Of a stretch of DNA of 64,000 nucleotides, positions 25,859 to 34,744 are shown in pieces. Positions within the stretch are counted from its first letter, which is position 1. Every line of letters begins with the position of its first letter. The stretch is from an uncultured Pelagibacteraceae bacterium (GTDB lineage: Bacteria > Pseudomonadota > Alphaproteobacteria > Pelagibacterales > Pelagibacteraceae). The translations under genes and the position numbers were made by a program. The stretch lies in assembly GCA_902568465.1 (NCBI GenBank), contig CACFQR010000006.1, forward strand, positions 1-64,000. The letters are read 5' to 3'. The notes under the pieces are model-generated. The model ran no database searches, was not told where the DNA came from, and saw nothing but the letters and a program-made list of their open reading frames with translations.

Positions 25859-27394
25859 ATGATAAAACTTCAAGAAAAAATCCAGACAGTCCTGGCATTG
25901 TATAAATCAAGAAACTTAGTAGATGCTGAAAAGCTATGCAAAGATCTTATAAAACAAAATCCAAAGCAAGTATACTTATATAACTTGCTCGGTCTTATTT
26001 TAGCTGAAAATAGAAAAACCGAGGAAGCAATTGAATATTATAATAGTGGTTTAAAAATAGATCCTAAGAATCCCTCCATTTATAATAACTTAGGTAATTT
26101 ATACAAATCAATTAATGATTATGATCTTGCAGAAAGTTATTTTATTAAATCAATAAATTTAGATGAAAAAATTTCTGAACATCACAATAATCTTGGAAAT
26201 CTATATTTAGATCTAAATAAATTTAATGAAGCAATAAAAAGTTTTAAGAAGGCAATCAAGCATAATGCACAATTTTTTCCCTCTTATTATAATCTTGGTA
26301 TACTCCATATTAATATTGGAAAATTTGATTTAGCTAAAATTTATTTAACTAAAGCTATAAACCTAAATAACTATTTATTTTCTGCCCATAGAAGTTTAAG
26401 TCAGATCACTAAGTATAATGCTAAGGATAAACATTTTAATTTACTAAAGAAAATTTATAGCAATTCCAAAATGGATAACGCTGGTCAATCACAAATTTGT
26501 TTTGCATTAGGAAAAGCTTATGATGATTGCAAAAATTATAACAAGGCTTTTCATTATTATAAAATCGGAAATGACCTAAGACGAAAAAGTATTCTTTTCT
26601 TTTTACATGATGAAAAAGAGGAATTTGATACCATTAAAAAAATTTTTAACAAAGAAATGTTTAAATTTAAAGACATTAAATTTAATAAAAGTCAAATGCC
26701 AATCTTTATTGTTGGCATGCCCAGATCTGGCACAACTCTAATAGAACAAGTCATCTCGAGCCATCCGGATGTTTATGGAGGTGATGAATTAAATTATTTA
26801 CCTAATTTAGTTAAAAAATATATTGGAAATTTTACTAATTTCAGTCCAAGAGATAATAATTTAAACAATTTAGCAAATAGTTACATTTCTTGTTTAAAAA
26901 AAATATCCAATAATTCTAAAAAAGTTACAGATAAACTTCCAATAAATTTTAAATATATAGGTTTATTGAAAATGATTATGCCAAATTGTAAAATTATTCA
27001 CTGCTCTAGAAATCCAAGAGACATTTGTCTTTCTATTTTTAAAAATTACTTTGTTAATCCCAATCTTAATTTTGCTTATAATTTAAATGAGATGTGTGAA
27101 TATTATAAACTCTATTTCGATATGATGAAATATTGGAATAAATTATTTCCAAACTATATTTATAATGTTAAATATGAAAATGTTGTTAAAAATCCTAATC
27201 ATCAAATTCCTCAACTTATCAATTTCTGTAATCTTAAGTGGGACAAAAGATGTTTAAGTTTTTATAATAATAAAAGAGCAATTAAAACTGCTAGTCATAC
27301 TCAAGCTAGAAAAAAAATATATAAAACTTCTTTAAACACTTGGTTAAATTATAAATCTTTTTTAAGCGATAACTTTAAAAATTTACCCGAATAG
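25859..27394 (+). CDS. TPR-repeat sulfotransferase
   Basis: A 511-residue two-part protein. The N-terminal half (about residues 1-240) contains six or more tetratricopeptide repeats with units such as YNNLGNLYKSINDYDLAESYF and HNNLGNLYLDLNKFNEAI, forming a protein-binding solenoid. The C-terminal half (about 275-490) is a sulfotransferase. The PAPS 5'-phosphate loop is IFIVGMPRSGTTLIEQVISSHP near residue 281, and the 3'-phosphate motif is IIHCSRNPRDICLSIFKNYF near 380. No signal peptide is visible, so a cytoplasmic enzyme is expected. The acceptor (sugar, peptide or small molecule) is unknown. The gene stands alone with its own upstream gap and converges on the SbmA-like gene. Confidence 0.9.
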   Translation: MIKLQEKIQTVLALYKSRNLVDAEKLCKDLIKQNPKQVYLYNLLGLILAENRKTEEAIEYYNSGLKIDPKNPSIYNNLGNLYKSINDYDLAESYFIKSINLDEKISEHHNNLGNLYLDLNKFNEAIKSFKKAIKHNAQFFPSYYNLGILHINIGKFDLAKIYLTKAINLNNYLFSAHRSLSQITKYNAKDKHFNLLKKIYSNSKMDNAGQSQICFALGKAYDDCKNYNKAFHYYKIGNDLRRKSILFFLHDEKEEFDTIKKIFNKEMFKFKDIKFNKSQMPIFIVGMPRSGTTLIEQVISSHPDVYGGDELNYLPNLVKKYIGNFTNFSPRDNNLNNLANSYISCLKKISNNSKKVTDKLPINFKYIGLLKMIMPNCKIIHCSRNPRDICLSIFKNYFVNPNLNFAYNLNEMCEYYKLYFDMMKYWNKLFPNYIYNVKYENVVKNPNHQIPQLINFCNLKWDKRCLSFYNNKRAIKTASHTQARKKIYKTSLNTWLNYKSFLSDNFKNLPE

Positions 27395-28396
27395 TTAAGA
27401 ACTTATAGATGTTTTTATTTCATCTTTTGAGGTTTTGTATCCAATAGATTTTTCAAATTCGCTTAATCTTTTATAAATAGATCTTAATTCTGTTATCCTG
27501 GTCCAATTTTGCATAAACAATGAAAAACTACCTTGAACTTCCCTAAAAGCACTAGAGGTTTGGATAAGAATTCCTAATGTCATAGCTCCAGTAAATAGTC
27601 CTGGCCCCATTAATATATAAGGAACTATTATCATAGACTGGTTGTACATTATTAGCCACAAATCAAAATAACCATAATGTAAAAAAAGTCTGTGATAGTT
27701 AAATTTTATTCCTGCAAAAAGTTCCAATATGGTTGGAGGCTTAGCATACTCTACTCTATCGTCTTCACCGTAAACTAATTCTTTTCTAAAAGCTGCTTCA
27801 ACAACTTGGTTGTTATATTCGAGGCCAGGAAGTTTATATCCTACTAACCAACTAATAATCACTCCGCCTAAACTTGCAGTCAAAGAAATCCATACTAGAG
27901 ATCCATTAATATCTTTTAACCATGGAATTACAACGTTCGAAGATAGGCCCCAAAGTATAGGAATAAAAGCTATGAGTAGCATTATTGCTCTAACAACTTG
28001 TAACCCTATGCTTTCGACAATTTTTGCAAAGTTCATACAATCTTCCTGAATTCTTTGCGAAGCGCCTTCAACTTTTGCATCAACTTTTTTCCAAAAAGGC
28101 ATATATGCAAATGTCATAGCCTCTCTCCATCTAAAAGCATAAAGTCGTGTAAAGTAGTTTGTAATTGTATAAATTATAACGTAAGGAATCGCTAATTTCA
28201 TAAACAACAATAAACCATCATAAAATTCAGACACATCCCTTTCCGTAGCTTTTTGCAACAAGTCATAAAAATTTTTGTACCACTCATTTATTTTTACATC
28301 TATCCATGTTTGGGCCAACAGGGATCCAATAATAAAAGCGAATCCACCCCAAGCCCATAAAGCCCATTTTTTTGTTAGAAAAAAACTTTTTAACAT
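27395..28396 (-). CDS. SbmA/BacA-like peptide transporter
   Basis: A 333-residue polytopic membrane protein of the SbmA/BacA family. This family imports modified peptides using the proton gradient and resembles the membrane half of ABC exporters. Typical features are KINEWYKNFYDLLQKA near residue 35, the loop YAFRWREAMTFAYMPFWKK near 88 and ASQRIQEDCMNFAKIVE near 112, which matches the family QRI(Q/A)ED motif. A C-terminal segment carries SSAFREVQGSFSLFMQNW near 287. No ATPase domain is attached, consistent with the family. It starts one base from the NDUFS4-like gene. In other alphaproteobacteria BacA affects very-long-chain lipid A modification and peptide uptake. Confidence 0.9.
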   Translation of the reverse strand: MLKSFFLTKKWALWAWGGFAFIIGSLLAQTWIDVKINEWYKNFYDLLQKATERDVSEFYDGLLLFMKLAIPYVIIYTITNYFTRLYAFRWREAMTFAYMPFWKKVDAKVEGASQRIQEDCMNFAKIVESIGLQVVRAIMLLIAFIPILWGLSSNVVIPWLKDINGSLVWISLTASLGGVIISWLVGYKLPGLEYNNQVVEAAFRKELVYGEDDRVEYAKPPTILELFAGIKFNYHRLFLHYGYFDLWLIMYNQSMIIVPYILMGPGLFTGAMTLGILIQTSSAFREVQGSFSLFMQNWTRITELRSIYKRLSEFEKSIGYKTSKDEIKTSISS

Positions 28397-28684
28397 CTAA
28401 TTATCTTTCATAAAATTTGAAGCGTATGTTTTTTTAATAATTTTACGTTTTTGTGGTTCAACAATATAAAAATTAATATTATTTTTTTTAGCAAAATTTA
28501 CTGCCTGTTCTTTGCTTTCAAATTCTATTTTAACCTCTGACATAGTATCTTTGGATGTTTCCCAACCCATTAAAGGGTTTATACCTGTGTCTAAAGTATC
28601 AAACTCTAGTAACCAGCTTTTAGTATTTCTTAGGCCAGATTGCATTGCAGTTTTAGAAGGTTTATATATTTTTGCTTTTTTCAT
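28397..28684 (-). CDS. NDUFS4-like accessory subunit of respiratory complex I
   Basis: A 95-residue protein of the family containing the mitochondrial 18-kDa complex I subunit NDUFS4 and its alphaproteobacterial relatives. The diagnostic stretch is [25 protein letters not shown] (residues 24-48, quoted in part), followed by [24 protein letters not shown]. The basic tail KKTYASNF is also typical. It probably binds the peripheral arm of NADH dehydrogenase. The nuo operon is not in this window. The gene lies just downstream of tRNA-Pro on the same strand, and the SbmA-like gene follows directly. Confidence 0.9.
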   Translation of the reverse strand: MKKAKIYKPSKTAMQSGLRNTKSWLLEFDTLDTGINPLMGWETSKDTMSEVKIEFESKEQAVNFAKKNNINFYIVEPQKRKIIKKTYASNFMKDN

Positions 28685-28690
28685 TTTTTT

Positions 28691-28767
<77 letters not shown>

Positions 28768-28877
28768 AGTTCGAGATTTTATAAGACAATTAAACACAAC
28801 TTTCAATGAAGTTAATGGTAAAAAATTTTAATCATTTTACCCTATCAAATATCATTTAACTATGTTTTATATACGTA

Positions 28878-29318
28878 ATGGGCATAGTAGTCGAAATTGG
28901 AACATCTAATACTAAGGGAGGCAAAATAAAAAATGTTGATAAAGTTGATGTTTTAAAAGGAAAAGGTGTAGTTAGCGACAGGAAATTTAGAGAGAATAAT
29001 GATAAAAATTGTCAAATTACAATTATAGAAATCGAGAATATTAAATATTTTAATAATAAGAACAAAACAAATATTGCTCCAGTAGAGTTCAGACGTAATA
29101 TAATTTCTAAGGATATAAGATTAAATGAATTGCTTGGCAGAGAGTTTAAAATTGGAATGGTGAAAGTTAAAGCTCACGATCTTTGTAGACCCTGCAAATA
29201 TTTACAAGATAAATTAAAACAAAATAATTTTGTTAAGGAATTTCTACAAAAAGGTGGTCTTCGCTGCGAGATATTGACGAATGGGCAAATTTCAGTAAAT
29301 GATATAATAGAAATATAA
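28878..29318 (+). CDS. MOSC-domain protein
   Basis: A 146-residue stand-alone MOSC domain, the sulfur-carrier fold found in molybdenum cofactor sulfurases and YiiM-type proteins. Visible landmarks are VLKGKGVVSDRKF near residue 25, FRRNIISKDIRLNELLGREFKIG near 72 (the family R-N-I pattern) and VKAHDLCRPCKYLQ near 96, which contains the conserved cysteines typical of MOSC domains. It is probably translated with nhaA, which starts one base after its stop. A molybdoenzyme-related role is inferred from the family. No molybdopterin genes are nearby. Confidence 0.85.
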   Translation: MGIVVEIGTSNTKGGKIKNVDKVDVLKGKGVVSDRKFRENNDKNCQITIIEIENIKYFNNKNKTNIAPVEFRRNIISKDIRLNELLGREFKIGMVKVKAHDLCRPCKYLQDKLKQNNFVKEFLQKGGLRCEILTNGQISVNDIIEI

Positions 29319-29319
29319 A

Positions 29320-30498
29320 ATGATTAGTTATATTACAGCACCTTTCAAATGGTTTTTTAAACTTGAAGCAGCTAGTGGACTAGTTTTGTTAATAGCTGCA
29401 ATATTAGCATTAATAATAAGTAATACAAATTTAAGTTCTATTTACTTTGATATTTTAAATACACATTTTCTAATTGGTACAGATAATTTTGGATTAGATT
29501 TAAGTATTTTACATTGGATCAATGATGTTTTGATGGCAATATTTTTCTTTGTAGTTACTTTGGAAATTAAAAGGGAGTTTATTCAAGGTGAATTATCAAA
29601 ACCTAAACAGGCACTACTACCAATAATAGCTGCTGTTGGCGGAATGTTTGTTCCAGCTTTAATTTATATTGTTATTAATATAAATGCCGTGGACACTTTA
29701 AGAGGTTGGGCTATTCCATCTGCAACTGATATAGCCTTTTCTATAGGAGTTTTATCATTATTAGGTTCAAGAGTTCCTATATCTTTGAAAGTTTTTTTAA
29801 CCGCACTTGCTATAATAGATGATCTTGGTGCAATAGTTATTATAGCTTTATTTTACTCATCAGATCTCCAGTTTATATTTTTACTTTTAATGTTAATTTC
29901 ATTTATTTTACTTATCGTTTTAAATAAATTTGGAATTAAAAAATTTGTACCTTATTTAATTATAGGTTTATTTTTATGGTACTTTACACATGGGTCAGGT
30001 ATTCATGCCACTATCTCAGGAGTGCTTCTAGCGACTGTTATACCGCATAGAAAAAATGAGAAAGATTTTTCATTATTACTTAAACTGGAACATTTTTTAT
30101 CACCTTATGTTGCATTTGGAATAATGCCTTTATTTGCTTTAGCAAATGCAGGTGTTGTATTAGATGGTTTTTCATTTAATACATTAATGTCCCCCATCCC
30201 CTTAGGTATAATAGCCGGCCTATTCTTGGGTAAACAAATAGGTGTTTTTGTATTTTCTTTTATATCTATTAAATTGAAATTAGCTGAAATGCCTTCTAAT
30301 TCTAATTGGGTAAAACTTTACGGTGTAGGTATATTAACAGGGATCGGATTCACAATGAGTCTTTTTGTTGGAAATTTAGCATTTACAGACAATGTAAATT
30401 ATATGGATGGTGTAAAGATTGGTGTTTTAGTTGGTTCCTTTTTGTCTGCTGTGGTGGGCTATTTATTACTATTGATAGCAAGCCATAAAAAACATTAA
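29320..30498 (+). CDS. nhaA: Na+/H+ antiporter NhaA
   Basis: NhaA exchanges intracellular sodium for protons to keep pH and salt balance. The 392-residue protein has about twelve membrane helices. The hallmark LAIIDDLGAIVIIALFY near residue 163 holds the two adjacent aspartates used for ion binding. Other signatures are NDVLMAIFFFVVTLEIKREF near 69, GWAIPSATDIAFSIGVL near 130 and GIGFTMSLFVGNLAF near 340. The length equals E. coli NhaA. It follows the MOSC gene by one base. A glutathione peroxidase gene starts 11 bases downstream, so three genes may share a transcript. Confidence 0.97.
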   Translation: MISYITAPFKWFFKLEAASGLVLLIAAILALIISNTNLSSIYFDILNTHFLIGTDNFGLDLSILHWINDVLMAIFFFVVTLEIKREFIQGELSKPKQALLPIIAAVGGMFVPALIYIVININAVDTLRGWAIPSATDIAFSIGVLSLLGSRVPISLKVFLTALAIIDDLGAIVIIALFYSSDLQFIFLLLMLISFILLIVLNKFGIKKFVPYLIIGLFLWYFTHGSGIHATISGVLLATVIPHRKNEKDFSLLLKLEHFLSPYVAFGIMPLFALANAGVVLDGFSFNTLMSPIPLGIIAGLFLGKQIGVFVFSFISIKLKLAEMPSNSNWVKLYGVGILTGIGFTMSLFVGNLAFTDNVNYMDGVKIGVLVGSFLSAVVGYLLLLIASHKKH

Positions 30499-30509
30499 AT
30501 GTTAAGATA

Positions 30510-31061
30510 ATGTTAAATAAAATTAAAACAATAACTTTGATTATGATTATATCTTTTTTTCAAACTAACCTTAGTGCTAATTATGATAAACTTGCATATG
30601 ATTTTAGTTTTAAAGATTTAGATGGAAGCAATTTAAGTCTATTAGATTATAAAAATAAGGTAATAGTCGTCGTGAATGTTGCTAGTCAATGTGGGTTCAC
30701 CAGTCAATATGAAGATATGCAAAAAATATGGGATCAGTACCAACAAAAAGGAATAGTAATAATTGGTGTTCCATCAAATGATTTTGGTAATCAAGAGCCA
30801 GGAAATAATGAAGAAATTAAAAATTTTTGTGAAGCTAAATTTGGCATCACTTTTCCAATGACAGAAAAAGTTTCAGTTAAAGGTGAAAATGCACACCCTT
30901 TTTACAAATGGGCAAAAAAAAATTATGGAAAAAGCGCTGTTCCAAAATGGAATTTTCATAAAATTATAGTAAATAGAGAAGGTAAAATAGCGAACACATT
31001 TTCGTCGATTACTAACCCCTCATCAAATAAATTTAAAAAAGTTATAGAAGAACTGTTATAA
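30510..31061 (+). CDS. Glutathione peroxidase-family thiol peroxidase, exported
   Basis: A 183-residue member of the GPx family that reduces hydroperoxides with glutathione or thioredoxin. The catalytic site is Cys (VNVASQCGFTSQYEDMQ, Cys61), not selenocysteine. The conserved Gln (GVPSNDFGNQEPG) and Trp (PKWNFHK) complete the catalytic triad. The first 23 residues are a signal peptide with a hydrophobic core and a cleavage-like LSA site, placing the enzyme in the periplasm. It follows nhaA by 11 bases and converges on a glycosyltransferase gene. Confidence 0.93.
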   Translation: MLNKIKTITLIMIISFFQTNLSANYDKLAYDFSFKDLDGSNLSLLDYKNKVIVVVNVASQCGFTSQYEDMQKIWDQYQQKGIVIIGVPSNDFGNQEPGNNEEIKNFCEAKFGITFPMTEKVSVKGENAHPFYKWAKKNYGKSAVPKWNFHKIIVNREGKIANTFSSITNPSSNKFKKVIEELL

Positions 31062-31068
31062 TTCAGTT

Positions 31069-33207
31069 TTAATTATCCCACAAAGTTTTTTTCTTATCAT
31101 TAAAATCAAACACTTTGTTTATCATATATTCTGTAACTATTTGTGAGTTAAAAAATTTATGATATTTAGCCCATCCATTTTTTGCAATTCTTTTCCTTTC
31201 ATGATCATCTAAAGATAATTTTTGCATTTTTTCAGATAAGTCATCTAAACTTTTATAAAAAACAAGTTCTTTATTACTAAAAAAATGATTAAATTTAGTT
31301 TTTTCATCTATAAATGTTAACAAACCATTCCCTAATATCGATGCAATTCTGTTACTTGAATAATATTTTTTAGGAACTCCCCTGCTCAAATTTAAAGCCA
31401 TTTTAGATTGTGAGATTACATTAAAAAAACTCTCTGCCCAAATAGGTTGTCTTCCATTTAATCCATATACATCGAATTTAATTGTAGGGTTATTTTTTAT
31501 TAACTGTTCTAAAAATTCCTCTCTGCCATCTGTTTTACCTCTTTTTAAAACACCTCTATTAACACCATGACTCATTGCGAAAAAGACATCATAAATAGGA
31601 TTTTGTAATTCAAACACCTTTAATCTTTCTACTGAATCATCAACTGGAATAGGCATGTAATGGAAATTCGAACCATTAACATCAAACTCCAAAACATCAG
31701 GACTTGTTGTTACAAAGGTATTGTCTATAAAATCTAATTTATCTAAAACTTTTCTAGCATTATCGTTAAAGTCAGGGCCACTTTTGATTAATGGATCTTC
31801 AAACCATTGTGCAATTTTCAGATTTTTATTAAAATCTTTTAACTCTTCTAAAGTTGATGAATAAATTAAGTCAGCGTGACCTATAAGCAGTAAATCTGGG
31901 TTATAATTTTTTACTGTAGAGATAATTTTTTTGTTTAAACTTTTTTTTCCAAAAATATCAAAAACACCACGTCCAATTCTCATCATGTCCCTATCACTAA
32001 AGTTTAATACACTATGACCAGATTTTACAAATCCACGTGAAAGTTTTTGACCTATTGATACAAAATATAAACGCCCATTATGTCTATCAGCAAAATTTGT
32101 AATATGCATAATACGAAGTTTTCTTTTATTAACTCCATTAACTTTATTGATAGGTTTTTCTCTAAAAATCTTATCTCTGATTTCATCGATTTGCTTAACT
32201 GCTGTAGTTAAGTTTTTATTAAAGTTTTTATAAGATAATTCACAAATTTTCTTACGATATGAATGATCAGTAACTAATTTCTCCAGTGCTGCAAAAAGAG
32301 ACTCCTCATTCAAATCGTTCAATATAATTCCATGTGATATAGTTTCTGGTAGACCGCCTCTATTACTAACTATAGTTGCGCAGCCACGACTACTTGCTTC
32401 CAGTCCGATTCGACCCAGTGGTTCTTGCCATTTAGAACACCCTACAGCAATACTAGCTTTGTTATAATACTTTAATACATTTTTGTGATCAACGAAACCT
32501 AACTTGAATAATCTTTCATGTGTATAATCAATTTTTTCTCGTGGTTCATCTCCAATTACATAAGCTTTCCATTTAGGGTATTTTTCTAAAATTCTAATTA
32601 CTGATGAACAAAACAAATCATAGCCTTTAGATCTATTTAACTTACCGACAAATAAAATTATTTTATCTTTTTTGGTATAAAATTTTTGCTTATTAACACT
32701 CGGATAAACTACATAAACTTTTTCATGATTAGGAGAATAATCTAGATTTTTAAAAAACCTTTTTTTTGTCCATTCACTAACAAAAACAATAGCGCTAGCA
32801 TTATACAATATATTTTCTCGCTGGTTTTTAGTAATTGATCCTCTCAATGAAAGTGGATCATTGTGAAAATATAAAATAAGTTTTTTGCCTTTATTAACCT
32901 TACTAGCTAAATAATTAAATACTGCTGGCCTGTTGTGGATTTCAATTAGATTTGACTTATCTTTAACATCTAATCTTAAAAAGTTTTCTGCGTACTTAAT
33001 ATTAGAACTTTCAAAAAAATACTTTTTAAAATTAATATTTTTATAGTTTCCGTAAAATTTTTCTTTAAAATCAGTAGACCCATATACTGTTGTATTTCTT
33101 TTGTATTTGCTTGATAAGACTGTATCATTAACTAAAATCGATACTGCACCAGCATATCTTGGAGAAAAATTTTCTTTATATGGCAATAAAATAGAAATTT
33201 TTTTCAT
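31069..33207 (-). CDS. Two-domain glycosyltransferase (GT4-like plus CgeB-like)
   Basis: A 712-residue cytoplasmic protein joining two glycosyltransferase units. The first (about residues 1-350) is GT4-like: AGAVSILVNDTVLSS at the N-terminus, ILFVGKLNRSKGYDLF near 190, and the donor-binding stretch EPLGRIGLEASSRGCATIVS with GGLPETIS near 270. The second (about 365-700) resembles the CgeB/GT1-type domain, with MHITNFADRHNGRLYFVSIG and, near 610, LNLSRGVPKKYYSSNRIASILGNG. It likely builds a surface polysaccharide or lipopolysaccharide, and its sugars and acceptors are unknown. Its start overlaps the stop of the upstream MBL gene by 4 bases, an odd pairing with housekeeping genes. Confidence 0.88.
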   Translation of the reverse strand: MKKISILLPYKENFSPRYAGAVSILVNDTVLSSKYKRNTTVYGSTDFKEKFYGNYKNINFKKYFFESSNIKYAENFLRLDVKDKSNLIEIHNRPAVFNYLASKVNKGKKLILYFHNDPLSLRGSITKNQRENILYNASAIVFVSEWTKKRFFKNLDYSPNHEKVYVVYPSVNKQKFYTKKDKIILFVGKLNRSKGYDLFCSSVIRILEKYPKWKAYVIGDEPREKIDYTHERLFKLGFVDHKNVLKYYNKASIAVGCSKWQEPLGRIGLEASSRGCATIVSNRGGLPETISHGIILNDLNEESLFAALEKLVTDHSYRKKICELSYKNFNKNLTTAVKQIDEIRDKIFREKPINKVNGVNKRKLRIMHITNFADRHNGRLYFVSIGQKLSRGFVKSGHSVLNFSDRDMMRIGRGVFDIFGKKSLNKKIISTVKNYNPDLLLIGHADLIYSSTLEELKDFNKNLKIAQWFEDPLIKSGPDFNDNARKVLDKLDFIDNTFVTTSPDVLEFDVNGSNFHYMPIPVDDSVERLKVFELQNPIYDVFFAMSHGVNRGVLKRGKTDGREEFLEQLIKNNPTIKFDVYGLNGRQPIWAESFFNVISQSKMALNLSRGVPKKYYSSNRIASILGNGLLTFIDEKTKFNHFFSNKELVFYKSLDDLSEKMQKLSLDDHERKRIAKNGWAKYHKFFNSQIVTEYMINKVFDFNDKKKTLWDN

Positions 33208-33974
33208 AAATTCAATTTGAGCCCATCATAAGCTGGAATTATGTTTTTTGGAAGCTTTTGCTTTAAAAAATTATAATCTAAGTCAGAATGTAGGTTTGTT
33301 AGTATTGTTTGTTTAGGTTTCAAATGTTTATGAATGTACAAAGTCTCGCTTAGTTTAAAATGTGCATAATTATCCTTAATTTTCAAACAATCAATTATTA
33401 AATAGTTCAAATTCTTTAAGTCAGTATTTTTAATTATCGAAATATCATTACAATCACTTAGATAAGCGGTTTTTTCAAATACGTAAGCTACAGCCTTAAC
33501 TCGACCATGTTGTACTGGGAAGGTTTTAAAAAAAATTTTTTTATTAGAGCTGCCTATTGAAAATTTACTCTTAACTATATTAGCTTTAACAATAGCTGGA
33601 TAATAAGATTCTTTCTTAAAGCAGAATTTAAATCTCTTTTTTAACAAACTCATTGTATTAGAGTTGCCGTAAATATTTATTCTCTTTTTATTATTCCAAA
33701 AAAAGGGTCTTAATTCAAATAAACCGTTAGTTTGATCGGCATGTTCATGTGTATAAAGAACAGCGTCTAGTTTCTTAATGTTATTGTTTAAAAATTGAAT
33801 TTTAATATCAGGAGAAGTGTCAATTAATATATGGTTTGAGCCCTTTTTAATTATTGCAGAACATCTAGTACGATGATTTTTCTTATTGTTTTTTTGACTT
33901 TTGCCCCATTTACCGCGAATATCGGGAACTCCTAGTGAATTTCCACAACCTAGTATTATCAAATGTGTTTTCAT
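33204..33974 (-). CDS. MBL-fold hydrolase, PhnP-like, with altered metal motif
   Basis: A 256-residue metallo-beta-lactamase-fold protein like those encoded beside tatD in alphaproteobacteria. The N-terminus LIILGCGNSLGVPDIRGKWG and TRCSAIIKKGSNHILIDTSPD match that group. The metal motif normally reads HxHxDH but here is THEHADQTNG (near residue 77), with Gln in place of the last His. AYLSDCNDIS (near 172) and a late His in LTNLHSDLDY are retained. A phosphodiesterase-type activity is suggested by the family. The Gln may change metal occupancy. It overlaps tatD by one base and the glycosyltransferase by four, within a minus-strand operon. Confidence 0.88.
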   Translation of the reverse strand: MKTHLIILGCGNSLGVPDIRGKWGKSQKNNKKNHRTRCSAIIKKGSNHILIDTSPDIKIQFLNNNIKKLDAVLYTHEHADQTNGLFELRPFFWNNKKRINIYGNSNTMSLLKKRFKFCFKKESYYPAIVKANIVKSKFSIGSSNKKIFFKTFPVQHGRVKAVAYVFEKTAYLSDCNDISIIKNTDLKNLNYLIIDCLKIKDNYAHFKLSETLYIHKHLKPKQTILTNLHSDLDYNFLKQKLPKNIIPAYDGLKLNL

Positions 33975-34744
33975 TATAAATTAAAAATACTAAGAAAATT
34001 ATTTGATGTTTTGTTCATAACTTCATCAATTGATATTTTTTTGATCTCGGCTAATTTTTTTACTGTATATTTTAAATATGAAGGTTCATTAGTTTTCCCT
34101 CTGTAAGGCACAGGAGATAAGTATGGTGAGTCAGTTTCAACTAAAAGCTTGTCAATCGGAATATTCTCAACGGTTTTAATTAGATCGGTAGCTTTCTTAA
34201 ATGTGATAATTCCACTAAGAGAGATATAGCAGCCAATATCTAAAAGTTTTTTAGCAAAATCATTTGTACCAGTAAAACAGTGTATTAAAACCTTTAAATT
34301 AAAATTTTTATTCTCAGATTTTAATATTTCGTACGTCTCCTTCTCGGCGTCACGGGTATGAACGATTAAAGGAATTTTTAGGTTAGCAGCAGCATCAATG
34401 TGCTCGCAGAATATTTTTTTTTGAACAGATTTATCACTATGATTATAATAAAAGTCTAAACCAGTTTCACCTATTCCAATTATTTTTTTATTATTTTTTA
34501 TTGTATCGGAAATAAAATTACTATCTAAGCCAGTATACTTTGATGTTTCATGTGGATGAATACCAAATGTACCATAAATATTATTGTATTTTTCTACTAT
34601 TAATTTTATTTTTTCAAAACTTTCTAAAGTTGTTGATATAGATAACAAATATTTAATATTGTTTGCGTTGGCTCTTTTTACCACATCGTCTAATTGGTTA
34701 AATAAATCTGGGTAATCTAAATGACAATGTGAATCTATAATCAT
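33974..34744 (-). CDS. tatD: TatD-family metal-dependent deoxyribonuclease
   Basis: TatD proteins are TIM-barrel hydrolases with 3'-5' exonuclease activity, linked to DNA repair and turnover. The 256-residue chain has the metal ligands DSHCHLDYPDL (residues 3-13), the Glu in GIGETGLDFYYN near 92, VHTRDAEKETYEIL near 128, CFTG near 156 and the final Asp in LLVETDSPYLSPVPYRGK near 202. The length is standard. It overlaps glpX by 4 bases upstream and the MBL gene by one base downstream. In many alphaproteobacteria tatD follows metG, but here metG is 16 kb away. Confidence 0.96.
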   Translation of the reverse strand: MIIDSHCHLDYPDLFNQLDDVVKRANANNIKYLLSISTTLESFEKIKLIVEKYNNIYGTFGIHPHETSKYTGLDSNFISDTIKNNKKIIGIGETGLDFYYNHSDKSVQKKIFCEHIDAAANLKIPLIVHTRDAEKETYEILKSENKNFNLKVLIHCFTGTNDFAKKLLDIGCYISLSGIITFKKATDLIKTVENIPIDKLLVETDSPYLSPVPYRGKTNEPSYLKYTVKKLAEIKKISIDEVMNKTSNNFLSIFNL

